Position numbers and translations under genes: made by a program. This document shows, one piece after another, positions 22,796-32,812 of a DNA stretch of 64,000 nucleotides. This DNA is from Erodium maritimum (lineage: Eukaryota > Streptophyta > Magnoliopsida > Geraniales > Geraniaceae), in assembly GCA_963921825.1 (NCBI GenBank), contig OY997588.1, forward strand, positions 7,516,001 through 7,580,000, given 5' to 3'. The notes under the pieces are model-generated. The model did not search any database. It was not told where the DNA came from and saw only the letters and a list, made by a program, of their open reading frames with translations. Each line of letters opens with the position of its first letter. Within the stretch, counting starts at the first letter, position 1.

Positions 22796-24028
22796 ATGTC
22801 CGACGACGAGGTTATGTCCGACGCTAAAGAGATGACGTACGAGGAGCTGGCTCCCCGGATGCCGACGCATGCGGAGATGGCATCCCAACTGCCGACATAT
22901 GAGGAGATGGCAGCCCAAATGCGGCCAGTTGAGCGACGATTCTGGCGGATGATGGAGAGGCACATGCAGAGAGTAATGCCAAGGGTCCAGAGGGCCATCC
23001 GTGGGGAACCAATGCGCCGAGAGATTAACAGAAATCGTGCGGAAGCCCACATCCAATTGATGGCGAACTATTTTGACGAACAACCCCTATATGGCCCTGA
23101 AATGTTCAGGCGCCGGTTCCGTATATGCAGACCACTTTTCCAACGGATTATGAATGCGGTGAAGGCTCACGACCCTTACTTCATTGGACGGAGGCCCGAC
23201 GCTGCCTCACGGCCGGGCTTATCAATGGAGCAGAAGTGCACCGCCGCTATACGGATGCTTGCGTATGGGTCCGCGGCCGATTCATTGGACGAAACTCTGC
23301 GCATGGGGGTAAGCACCATACTTGAATGTTTACGTAAGTTTTGCAAGGCCGTCATTGAGGTATTCGGAGCCGAGTACGAGCGTACACCCACACCGGTTGA
23401 CATGGACCGCTTACTCCGAGAAGGGTACAACCGAGGGTTTCCCGGAATGGCGGGGAGTCTTGACTGTATGCATTGGACGTGGAAGAACTGCCCAACCGAA
23501 GACCAGGGAGCCCATGGACGAGGAGGTGACCACAGGGACAAGACGATTATGCTTGAAGCTGTAGCGTCCCGTGATTTATGGATTTGGCATGCATTTTTCG
23601 GGATGGCTGGATCGAACAACGACATCAACGTCCTCAACCACAACCACCTATTCCAAGACGCTTACTACGGCCGTGATCTAGCTGTGGAGTACGAGATCAA
23701 CGGGCATCGGTACGACCGACCTTATTACTTGGTGGACGGCATTTACCCATCATGGGCACGGTTCGTGAAGACTATTCGGCATCCCTTCGAGCCCAAAGAG
23801 AAGTTGTTTTCTAAATGCCAAGAAGGTGCTCGAAAAGATATTCGAAGGGCTTTTGGAGTACTTCAAGTAAGGTGGCACATCATTTCCCGTCCCGCTCGGT
23901 CTTGGAGCGTAGACTTTTTGGCTGATATCATGCACACTTGCATAATTCTACACAACATGATTGTAGAGGATGAGCGCGACCGGTACGAGTATGGGGAGGA
24001 GGAGTTGTTGTGGGCGCAACCTCCATAA
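22796..24028 (+). CDS. PIF/Harbinger (HARBI1-like DDE) transposase
   Basis: 410 residues, uninterrupted. ATG at 22796 (MSDDEVMSD) is the first ATG after the TATA box. Residues 13-42 hold three imperfect 10-residue repeats (TYEELAPRMP, THAEMASQLP, TYEEMAAQMR). The DDE_4-type nuclease core follows: D223 in GSLDCMHW, D276 in NNDINVLN, then YLVDGIYPSW, and the final block RKDIRRAFGVLQVRW. Family members usually have Glu in (V/I)ERAFGVL; here the residue is Arg350, so the catalytic Glu seems lost. NCPTEDQGAH, LEAVASRDLWIWHAFFG and CIILHNMIVEDER are strongly family-like. With an open frame but a missing acidic residue, it could bind DNA but probably cannot cut. Confidence 0.9.
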   Translation: MSDDEVMSDAKEMTYEELAPRMPTHAEMASQLPTYEEMAAQMRPVERRFWRMMERHMQRVMPRVQRAIRGEPMRREINRNRAEAHIQLMANYFDEQPLYGPEMFRRRFRICRPLFQRIMNAVKAHDPYFIGRRPDAASRPGLSMEQKCTAAIRMLAYGSAADSLDETLRMGVSTILECLRKFCKAVIEVFGAEYERTPTPVDMDRLLREGYNRGFPGMAGSLDCMHWTWKNCPTEDQGAHGRGGDHRDKTIMLEAVASRDLWIWHAFFGMAGSNNDINVLNHNHLFQDAYYGRDLAVEYEINGHRYDRPYYLVDGIYPSWARFVKTIRHPFEPKEKLFSKCQEGARKDIRRAFGVLQVRWHIISRPARSWSVDFLADIMHTCIILHNMIVEDERDRYEYGEEELLWAQPP

Positions 24029-24861
24029 ATGCCGAATTGGACACCACCGGAACGATGGCACCACGGAGGGCCATTGGAATACCAGGCCCGAGTTGATTGT
24101 CAACAAAGTGTCCTAAATCTTGAGATCCACCATCAACTACAAAATGACCTTATGGAGCACTTATGGGATCGATTTGGAGCTGGTTTCCATGACGACGAGT
24201 AGTCGTTTGTGCTCTTGGAGCTGGGTTTTTTGGTGTTGTATTAAAAGGGGTTGAATAAAATTAGAAGTTCATTTATATTCGTGTTGAATTTATTAATTAA
24301 TTATTGATTGTCATTACTTATTTTATTTCCAAAATTGTTTAAATTATAAACAAATTAAACGGTTTCTGATAACGAATTAAATAAAACAGGAAAATATCAA
24401 ATAATAATCCAGTCAGCACTGTTCTGCACTCTCAGGGCCTCAGAGGTCCTTTCTGTTGTAGAGCACCCACTTTTCTGCACTCCCACTCCCTGACTTTTGT
24501 CCGGTCAACACAAGGGCCTCAGGACCAGGGCCTCACCCAAAACCGTTCTGTTGTACAAGCTCTAAAACCCTCAGAGCAAAGTGATATGTGAAGTTTAGTA
24601 CATATTACCAAATACCAAGTTGCATGTAACTCTTCTCCTTTCTCCCCCCGAAACATGCATGCACTCATTCACATGTTGTTTTCATTTCATTACAACCATA
24701 CATATATACAACCTTTCACCTCTTATACATAATATATTTTGTATGTTCACAGGTTCCTCGTCCCACTTTACCCTACTTTTGTTCAAAGTTCTTATTTACA
24801 TATACATATAATTAATTTCAACCCAACCCCAATATAGTACTCAAAACCCCTCCCATATCCC

Positions 24862-27800
24862 ATGAACTCCACCACCAACTCAGGGGACACCCGCATCGAC
24901 GTCAACTTCTCCGGCGAAGAGCCGCCAAGCCATGCCACCGCCGTCGCCACCACCACACCCTTGCTCCTCGAACTAAGACCATCAAAACCATCCCTCTCCG
25001 ACGAGCTGCGCCAGTTCCGAATAGGCCTCAAATGGTGCGCGCTCGACCACTCCACGTGGACCGGCAGGTGCATATCCTACGCGGCCTTCCTCCTCCTCGC
25101 CGTCGTCATCCCCGCCGTGAGCTCCGTCGTGATCCACTCCCCCTCCGGCGACGACCCCCTCTCCATCAACAAGCTGGTCCAGGTCCCGGAGTCCGGCCTC
25201 GCCGCCGTGGCCTTCTTCACCCTCTCCAGCTTCTTCAGCCGCTACGGCCTCCGCCACCTCCTCTTCCTCGACGGCCTCCGCGACGACTCCGCCTACGTCC
25301 GCCGCCGCTACACCCGCGAGCTCAACCGCGCGTTCCGGTACATCGCCTTCATACTCCTCCCGTCCTTCTTTGTGGACGTGGCACACAAGGTGATGTAAGA
25401 TTAGGGTTTCTAGACCTATATCTGATTTTTCTTCTGGCTGCCTCATAGCCTTATTGTTTTCTTGTGTGATAGTTCCTTGAGGTTGTTTTCTAGTTGTACC
25501 GTTCCTGTTTCTTGAGATTCCGGTTAAGGAATGCTCTCTGTTGTATTCACCCCCACCCCGATTCTAAGAATCGGTTTTAATATACCTGTTTTGTTGATTA
25601 AAAAAAGGTGATGCTGTTCTCGAGGGCGAGGGTGGAAGTGCCGTACGTGGGAGGCGGGGCTCCGGTGATGTTCGTGGCGGCGGTGGCGTCGTGGGTGTAC
25701 CGGACGGGGGTGTTCCTGCTGGTGTGCGTGATGTTCAGGGTCACGTGCGAGCTGCAGATCCTGAGGTTCGAAGGGCTGCACGAGATGTTCGAGGGGTGCG
25801 AGTCGGACCCCGGTGCGATATTTGAGGAGCACGTGAGGATTAAGGAACAGCTGTCGGCGACGAGCCATCGGTACAGGCTGTTTATTATTGCTTGTATGTT
25901 TGTGATCACGGTGAGCCAGTTTGGGGCCTTGTTGCTCCTTCTCTCTTCCAGAATGCGCAAGAATTTCTTCAATTCCGGCGATCTCGTGGTAAGTCTAAGT
26001 CAATTCATATATATACCTTGTAAACTACAATATATACAAGTAAAAATAGGTTCTACGGGTTGCTACATGTCTGCCCGTCCACTTTTCGTTTATTGTTAAA
26101 TCCTAACTAAATAAATGTAAATTGTCATGTAGTAACGTTGACCAGCAAGAGCACCCATACTAGGGTTTAATCCGTGACTAATACGTCATTCATTAATCGA
26201 CCTCAAATACAGAAAATGCGTCCCATCCATTGGTCTAATTACGGTCAATGAATCCTTAGGCCTAGTTGTTGTGGGGGTTCGACCATGACTCCCAGTACCA
26301 AACGGTTATATGGCTATATAGCGAGATTGTTAATTATTTCAACAAAATCTTATTTATTAGACTTGATAAATGTAACACCAGAGTCTATCAGTCTAATAAA
26401 AATAAAAACAAAAATAATGATCCCCGACATTAAACTGATTCCTGGGTGCTCTAATAAGTTTAGCCTCCCTCCGCTCGTAGCGTGGCGCTCCGATACACGG
26501 TCTATTTACGATTCATGAGTAACACCTGTAGATAGTGTGAATGAATAGTTTGTTATGGAAAACCCAGTAATAAAACCTTAATAAGTAGCAGTATTTTTTT
26601 CGATCCTTAAGGTTTTTTACTTCTCCTTCCATTTCTGGATCCTCCCTCAGAGTGAAGGTAATTACCGGTCAACCTCCACCCAGAGAAATAGGACTTTGGA
26701 ATGTTCCCTCTTGGAGGGAACGATGGGGCGACCGTAAGGCCTACAAAGTGTCATCGTTGGTTTTCATGAGCCCACTAGGGTATCGCGAAGTGTCTTAGAG
26801 AAGTCACACCTCCGTCCTTAAGGATCAAATACTATCCGACCCAAGCGTCCTCCTTTCCCCGGAATACTCTTTGGCATCATGTCTAGACACCACAAGCTTA
26901 AACGAGTCGAGATGGGGAAAGTCATTTGGATCTGTCGCTCATCAAAAGAATACGGAACCACCCTCTACACTGTCACCTAAAATAGCCGGGTATATTATTA
27001 TAGAGCCAGCGTTCTGAATGTCAACGGAACTTTGTCTTGTTTTTTTGTTTATTTCTAATAATTATACAATCATTTTTTAATTATAAAATTATAATGATGA
27101 AATATCATATTTATGCTAAAAAAGAATTCGGTAAGTATACATTGTGGATTTTTTTTTATCAGCAGTTTTATTTATTTATATAAATACCAAGACTTCAAAG
27201 TGAAGTACAAGGCCAAGGGCGAACCCTCACAAACATAATCTTACAAACAAAGGAAACCCCAGTAGGGGTCCCTAGCGCAAGTAGCTTGGAGTGTAAGAAA
27301 CTAAACCGAAACTAGAACTAGGATGGGTCTAACAATCCTATACCCCGATTTTCAACCATGAAGTAAACTCAGAAACTCGGAGAGAATCGGCCAACCAGCA
27401 CCGTCTCCAAACAAGGGTTCCCAACAAGGGGAACCCAACCAGAACAGGTCTAGAACCAAAATAGCAATACAAGTACAACACCAACAACCTATTACAAACC
27501 AGACCAACAAAGGGCAACCTAACAAAGAAACAACAAACCAGACCCAAAAGAAAAAAAAAGGAAAAAAAAACAACAACACCAACGCCCCTGCGCCACATCA
27601 AGCAAAAGAGATCCAGCTTCAAACACCCTCGATCACTCAACAATGAACAAGTCCGGCCACCACCGGCCGGACCGAGAGAACCACCCACAACAAAGCAAGT
27701 TCACGAAGAGATGTTAAAGCAGCAATCAAAACAGCACCCCAACGGACCTCAAGAGAAAACCGACACCCAACTCCCCACCCCCACGAAACAAGAATCAACG

Positions 27801-29637
27801 AATAAGAAAACTCCGACCTTCCTTTACAACTACACCACCCTATTACCCAATAACCTTATAGAGGCATCAGGACAGTTCTCCCTCACCCCGACGAGCCCGG
27901 TCAAACCCCCCAAATCCCAACCACCAATCTCCCACTCGCCGTTAGGCAGTTCTTAATATTGGCCAACACCAAATATTGAGCCTCATCCCCAGAAATGGGA
28001 AGAGGAGAGGAAGATGTGGAGAGGTACAGAAGAGGAGATCTGGATTCGTACGGGGAAAGGGAAAACGAGGACAGATGAGATCTATTCTCTCAAATCTCAA
28101 CAGATTCCGCCGAAGACCAACATCTACCGACGACCCAAGGAGAGAGGCCAATATCAAACGATAAGGCTAACAGATCTGATCCGGAGGAGTACTTTGTAAG
28201 GAAAGGATTTACAGAAGACTTACCGAGCACCCCATGTCGAAGGGAAGAAGAGAGGCCGCTTCCGCCAAACAGGCTCTGAAGACCCAAGATGAAGCCACAC
28301 CCGCCTCAGATCCGAAGCTTCCACACCAAAGCCACTTGGCTATAACCCCTCGTCGCTCCCGCGAGGCCCGGAAACTTCCGAGAACAAGTGTAGATGAACG
28401 GATCTGGAGAAGAAAGACCACCAGGAGGAAACAAGAATCGGAGATAAGGAGAAACACAACGGCAAACGGCCAAAGCCCGTCATCTACCCGAGAAGAAAAA
28501 CGTCCCACACGCTCTGGAAACGTCGCCACCGATAGAGGAAGGAACCTAAGAGGCCAGAAGAGGGAGGAGCCGCGACAACGCCCACCAATCAAGCCCCCAG
28601 ACCCAGATCTAACCCCAAAACTCTCCCACAGTGTGAAAACCCACACCAAAGACCGGCCAAAACTGGGAAAACGACGATGAAGACATAGAGAGAGACGGGC
28701 TGGAAAAGAGCCTCTGAACCCAAATCGAAGCAAACGGTGAAGAGGAAAGGTAAATAAAGCACGGAAACGTAAGAGGGAGGGCCACCGGTGAATTTCTGGC
28801 GACGAATCGCCGAGAAAAACACCAGCGACCATGGATTTGAACTAGGGTTAGAAGCGGGCGGAGGAGAGAGGGGAGAGAGCCTTGAGAGAGATTTTGTGTA
28901 CGTTAGATGACATCCTTATACATTGTGGATTGATGTCATAATTATATTTGATTTTTCAGTCAGGCATTTTCATCATGGTTTTGAGTATCTTAAAATAGTT
29001 TCTTGGTCAATGTGTTTTTCATTGTATTTTGTTTTTATTGGTTTCTTGCCCTTTTTTTTTTATAGAAATTGTGGATTTATAAATGGTGGACTGATGAACA
29101 CATACGATACGTGTACTGTGTACAGGTATGTTCAGCGGTTCAGCTAAGTGGGTTCTTCTTGGGGTTACTGGGAGCGGCGAGAATCACACACAGAGCTCAG
29201 GGGATCGCAGCCATTGCCACCAGATGGCATATGCTCGTTACAACCGCCGTATCTGACCACCGGAAAGCCACCGTCCTCGTGCAGCCCGGACCCGGAGCCG
29301 ATCAAGACGGCGCCTCTGATTCTTCCTCCGACATATTTGTCACAGTCCCCTCTTCGCCCGACACATCCTCCTCCCAGTTCCATACCAGACAAGCTTTGGG
29401 TCAGTATATATACATACTTGTTTCTATAAATTACAAATTAATGTTGATTAATTGAATAGGACAAGAATGTAACTTGTGAGTGTACATTTATGTGGTGCAG
29501 TGGCATATTTGTCGCACAACAATGGAGGGATCACTCTGTTCGGGTTTGCGCTGGATCGGGGTTTGCTTCACACTCTCTTTGCCTTCGAGTTCTCTCTCGT
29601 TCTGTGGATCCTCAGTAAGGTTGTGGTGCTGTCTTGA
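24862..29637 (+). CDS. DUF3537 / plant gustatory receptor-like (GRL) membrane protein
   Basis: Four exons reconstructed from GT-AG borders: 24862-25389, 25608-25988, 29126-29399 and 29501-29637, giving 439 residues, the usual size for the family. The N-terminus (residues 1-60) is polar; hydrophobic segments include AAFLLLAVVIPAVSS, FRYIAFILLPSFFVDV, FMFVAAVASWVYRTGVFLLV-like, LFIIACMFVITVSQFGALLLL and the last one ending ILSKVVVLS. This fits a seven-helix topology. DUF3537 proteins have been proposed as distant relatives of animal gustatory/odorant receptors; their plant role is poorly known. Intron 1 is a retroposon inserted in what was one exon; if it is not spliced, translation stops at codon 179. 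Intron 2 (3.1 kb) carries an antisense LINE. Confidence 0.85.
25396..25604 (+). mobile_element. 5'-truncated LINE/SINE tail inserted in the GRL coding exon
   Basis: About 209 bp ending in TTTTGTTGATTAAAAAAA, a 3' end typical of plant LINEs. It is flanked by AAGGTGATG at 25387-25395 and 25605-25613. Removing the insert plus one TSD copy rejoins codons for VAHK and VMLFSRARV. The TSD contains AAG|GTGATG: the left copy offers a GT donor at 25390 and the right copy an AG acceptor ending at 25607, so excision as a 218-nt intron restores the frame exactly. Confidence 0.75.
26270..27030. other. Intronic island of unusual composition
   Basis: Inside GRL intron 2 this stretch is less AT-rich than its surroundings and has no long ORF. 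It resembles non-coding organelle-type DNA (for example GGGGCGACCGTAAGGCC), but I cannot assign it. It could equally be an old transposon. Confidence 0.25.
27151..28916 (-). mobile_element. LINE-type retroposon, antisense in GRL intron 2
   Basis: A perfect 15-bp TSD, TATACATTGTGGATT, lies at 27136-27150 and 28917-28931. A T-run after the left copy marks the poly(A) tail, so the element is in minus orientation, antisense to the host gene. The 3' end (AAGTCTTGGTATTTATAT region on the minus strand) is LINE-like. Minus-strand open stretches (28209-28832, 27338-27688) are low-complexity and show no RT, endonuclease or clear ORF1 domain. Confidence 0.8.
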
Positions 29638-30463
29638 CCTCACCTATCATTGGATCATTCCGACAAAGTTGTTTTGTCTCTCTAGAGACTATTCATTAAT
29701 TCGTATTTTAAAGTCAAATCTATTAGATAATCTGTTCATACATATTATTGTAACAGCTATTGAATTAATTTTAAAAACAATATTTTGGCTCCAAGTGAGT
29801 GAAATGAAATATAGGAGTAATTGATCCAATTAGTATCAAATCCATTTTTTTTGTGACTTTGACGTAACATTAAAGGGTGATTAAGTTTTTGCCGCCTCTC
29901 TATTTCCACCCCTATTATCGTTCCCTATTTTTTGGTCGGTCGTTTCCGCCTCCATCAATCCAATAGCTACCATAGTTCATCTCGAAGTTTAGGTTTTCTC
30001 TCGAATTTTAGGGTTTTTTCTAGTTTTCTGCTCGGAATCCAATCGCTGATCGTCGGTCCTCGTCTAATCCGTTCCCTAATCAGGTACGCGGTACTATTGC
30101 CATATCTTCGTCTCCTAGTTCGCTATACATTGGTGTTTTGAGGTTTCGATGGTCATGTGTGCTGGGACGTCTCGGAGCACTCTACTTTTACATGCTTTAC
30201 TATTATTCATGTTTTAGTTTGGGCTGTAATTTTTGTTTCGGTGGTTGAACTTTCTCTGTTTTGTTTTTTTAACATGCTGATAATAAGATGTCTTGAAATA
30301 GTGTTTGGTCGATTCAATATTTTGGACCTAAAACCATTAAGTCCTATCTTATATGATTTATGTTTTACAGTTATGCACATCCATGATTTACTCCAAAAAA
30401 AAATTGTGATTAAAGATAGTGAAGAACTCATTTTCAGTCTAAATCGAAGAACTATTGGTTCGG
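29638..30463. other. Intergenic between GRL and GT64
   Basis: No ORF. At about 29940-30085 the plus strand looks like a plant 5' UTR (C/T-rich, TTAGGGTTTTTTCTAG) ending in a donor-like CAG|GTACGCG. A plus-strand transcript from here would run antisense through the GT64 gene. This is suggestive only. Confidence 0.3.
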
Positions 30464-31459
30464 TTACAGTGAATGATCACACAGTACAAGCTTGCCATCT
30501 TTGCGGCACAGTCCTTGTTCACCAACAGAATTAACGACCTTCCCGTAGCTATACCTCAACGGCATCTTCCCGAGAAGCCTGTGGAACTCCGTCAAGCAGC
30601 CTCCTCTCCTCTTCCTGTGCTCTCCTCTCCGGCTGCTCAGCCCCATCTCCTTCAACCCCTCCTCCTCGTTCCTCGCGTCTCCCCAATCCCTCACCCTCTC
30701 CGCCCCCACCATCACCGGCCCCGCCCCCGTCTCCTCCGCCGCCACGAAGTTCATCAGTATGTCCTCGCAGTTCCTCCTCTCCTCCACCGCCCTCCGCGCC
30801 GCCTCCATCCCCCCTCCGCCGCCGCAGCTGTACTCCCACAGGTACTCGCTCTTCACGATCATGAACTTGGTCAGCACCATCGAGTACCTGTCCTGGTGCA
30901 CCGTGTAGATCCACTCCCGCCTTGTGAGATCGATGTCGTGGGACCTCACGAACAGCCCCACGATCCGGTCGCGGTTCGATCCCCACACCCGGAAGGCGAA
31001 TTCGAACGATTTGGGGTCCACCTCCACGTCGTCGTCGCAGATCAGGACGGATCGGGTTCGGATCAGGGCGGGTCTGGGGAGGAAGCGCAGATTGAGGCTG
31101 TCGGAGGGTTGCCGGACGAGAGAGATCGCGGCGGTGCCGAAGGCGGAGGCTGTGAGGTTGCGGGACAGTTGGGAGAGTAATTTGGGTGAGGTTGAGGGGT
31201 TTCCCCACAGAACGAGCACGGCGGAGACCAGAGGAGACGCGGCGTACGCGGCGGCGATGGATTGGAGGAGAGGGAGGCGGGTCTCCGAGTAGCCATTCAC
31301 GAGGACCGTTATCTGGTCCGACCGGAGGGTCCGTGGGTCTGGGTGAGATTTGGAGATGCAAGGGTCGTCGTCGGAGCCAATTTCCCGTCGACCGGAGACG
31401 CCGAGAGGGGCGAATAGTATGAAGAAGAGAAAGGCTGCGTATGGCGGAATCGGATTCAT
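30464..31459 (-). CDS. Glycosyltransferase family 64 protein (exostosin-like)
   Basis: 331 residues, single exon. The first 23 residues (PPYAAFLFFILFAPLGVSG) form a signal peptide or membrane anchor, fitting a secretory-pathway enzyme. The EXTL2/GT64 fold is seen from about residue 48: ITVLVNGYSETRLPLLQSI, then SAVLVLWGNPS, a basic linker, and the sugar-nucleotide/metal motif CDDDVEVD at 141-148. WIYTVHQDRYSMVLTKFMIVKSEYL (about 182-206) and CEDILMNFVAA (about 230-240) complete the family pattern. Plant GT64 proteins include GIPC glycosyltransferases; this one is closest in size and motifs to the short single-domain C-type members (At1g80290 class), whose substrate is not certain. Its start faces the DnaJ-type gene at 31634. 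Confidence 0.9.
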   Translation of the reverse strand: MNPIPPYAAFLFFILFAPLGVSGRREIGSDDDPCISKSHPDPRTLRSDQITVLVNGYSETRLPLLQSIAAAYAASPLVSAVLVLWGNPSTSPKLLSQLSRNLTASAFGTAAISLVRQPSDSLNLRFLPRPALIRTRSVLICDDDVEVDPKSFEFAFRVWGSNRDRIVGLFVRSHDIDLTRREWIYTVHQDRYSMVLTKFMIVKSEYLWEYSCGGGGGMEAARRAVEERRNCEDILMNFVAAEETGAGPVMVGAERVRDWGDARNEEEGLKEMGLSSRRGEHRKRRGGCLTEFHRLLGKMPLRYSYGKVVNSVGEQGLCRKDGKLVLCDHSL

Positions 31460-31633
31460 CGCAAAACCTGTAAATGGTGAAGAAATGGTTCAGATCGGAG
31501 CAAATTGAGCTGGTTCTAGATTTGGTTCTGCTTTGGCGAGGCGGAGAAGAAGAGTGGCAGTTCCGTGATTTATAGGAATTAGGAGGGTTATGTAGAGTGA
31601 CATCACGCTTATCGTTTATCACTCTCGGATCGG
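31460..31633. promoter_or_regulatory. Short divergent promoter, GT64 / DnaJ-type gene
   Basis: The two start codons are 174 bp apart on opposite strands. On the minus strand CTATAAATCAC (about 31566-31576) is a plausible TATA box about 110 bases upstream of the GT64 ATG. No clear TATA faces the plus-strand gene, as is common for plastid-protein genes. Confidence 0.6.
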
Positions 31634-32812
31634 ATGGGCGAGAAAGCGAGGAGGCGAAGTGGTGCTGAAGCTTCTTCAGTGACAAGTCCAATGGGGATTT
31701 CCACGTTTATGTCTATGGCCCCTGTAAAGCTCACCTTTTTACGGAAATTGCCATCACCATCTTTACCGTTACAGTCCAGGCGTTTGCGTTTCTTCAAGCC
31801 TCTGCATTGTGCACCAATAGAGCAGGTCCAAGACGAGGTACTGTTCTAACCTGAGCTATGGAACTTTGTTGCCTTTTTTCTCAATTTACTTCCATTACCA
31901 AGGAGATTTCTGTGTAGCTCTGTAGTGTGGATTTCAGGTGCAAGATTTGGGTTCAATAAACCCACCTTGTACTGATTCTACAGTTAGACTTTGTTCTCAT
32001 GAGCATGGCAAAGTTGGAAAAAAAAATAGTTTTTATTTATTTTTGTAATGGGGACATGGGTTTCTGGTTTCTTGCTGCATTTCATTGGGAAATGCCTCCA
32101 TTAATTGTTGTGAAAATGAATTCTCAAGCTCACTAAAATGTCTTTGGCTTGCAATTTGGGTGGATGGTTTGAATCTCTATGTCTTGACATTTTTTTTCCA
32201 ACCGGTCTGTACTTTTTTCTTACTATTCTGGTTGTTTTGAAGATTTTGTGTGAATCCTGTAATGGAAAAGGGTGGTTGCTTTGTGATTTTTGTGAAGGGC
32301 AAAAAACCAATGTGAAGTCTAAACGCAATCTATATCACCGATGCCCATCTTGCAAAGCTGTAAGTAGTATTTGTTATACATCTACTAAACTCTGTGGTAG
32401 CTGGCCAGCAAGTTTATGGTATTGGATTCATGTATTGTAGTGGAAAATATCATGTAGATGGTGTGTGGGAAATTCAAGTATGTTGGTGTCAACCACTAAT
32501 TGTATGTGGTGTCGAAACTTTCTCTGATAAAAGAATTGTTTAAACATGCATAGGTCTTGGCAAATGCTGTCCTATCGTATTTGTTATTGCAAATCCTCCA
32601 TTGATTTTTTTAGTGCACATGTTGTACATCACGCCATAAGAACAATGCAACCTTCGAATATGGAAGACTGTCTAGTGGCTTTAATGACGAGCTAAAACAC
32701 GATTTCTCACCTTATACTAAACATATGTGTGCAGGTTGGGTATCTCTTGTGCTCAAAATGCAAAGTTTTCAAGTGTGTTACTTTTCCCGATTACTTTGAC
32801 GGTGAGGAGTGA
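31634..32812 (+). CDS. DnaJ-type Cys-rich zinc-finger protein, probably plastid
   Basis: Four exons: 31634-31837, 31938-31982, 32243-32359 and 32735-32812, all phase 0, giving 147 residues. The C-terminal half has four Cys pairs of the DnaJ zinc-finger kind: CESCNGKG, CDFCEGQK, CPSCKA and CSKCKVFKC. There is no J domain, as in BSD2- and LQY1-like organelle chaperones. The N-terminus is basic and rich in Ser/Arg with few acids, like a chloroplast transit peptide; an internal ATG at 31691 (MGISTFMSMAPVKL) is a plausible alternative start. A polyadenylation-like AATAAA lies near 33000. The role is probably folding or disulfide chemistry of plastid proteins, inferred from the family. Confidence 0.85.

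Larger units (their letters stand above)
22416..24562 (+). mobile_element. PIF/Harbinger DNA transposon
   Basis: 2,147 bp with termini GAGCATGTACAACGG (left) and, as reverse complement, GAGCTTGTACAACAG (right). It is flanked by the 3-bp TSD TAA at 22413-22415 and 24563-24565, the TWA-type target of PIF/Harbinger. It holds one transposase ORF. The Myb-like partner ORF found in many Harbinger/Pong elements is not present, so the element may need help in trans. Confidence 0.9.

Noticed and set aside
24982-25448. Antisense and alternate-frame ORFs over GRL exon 1
   Set aside because: Compositional shadows (Arg/Pro-rich or Glu/Val-rich) of the DUF3537 coding frame.
28209-28832. 207-residue minus-strand ORF as a host gene
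   Set aside because: It lies entirely within a TSD-bounded LINE and is low complexity; treated as part of the element.
30473-31180. 235-residue plus-strand ORF opposite GT64
   Set aside because: Low-complexity Pro/Arg/His antisense shadow of the GC-rich exon.
30549-31691. 380-residue minus-strand ORF overlapping GT64
   Set aside because: It is an Arg/Pro/Gly-rich out-of-frame reading of the GC-rich GT64 exon with no domain; the other frame has the GT64 motifs and signal peptide.
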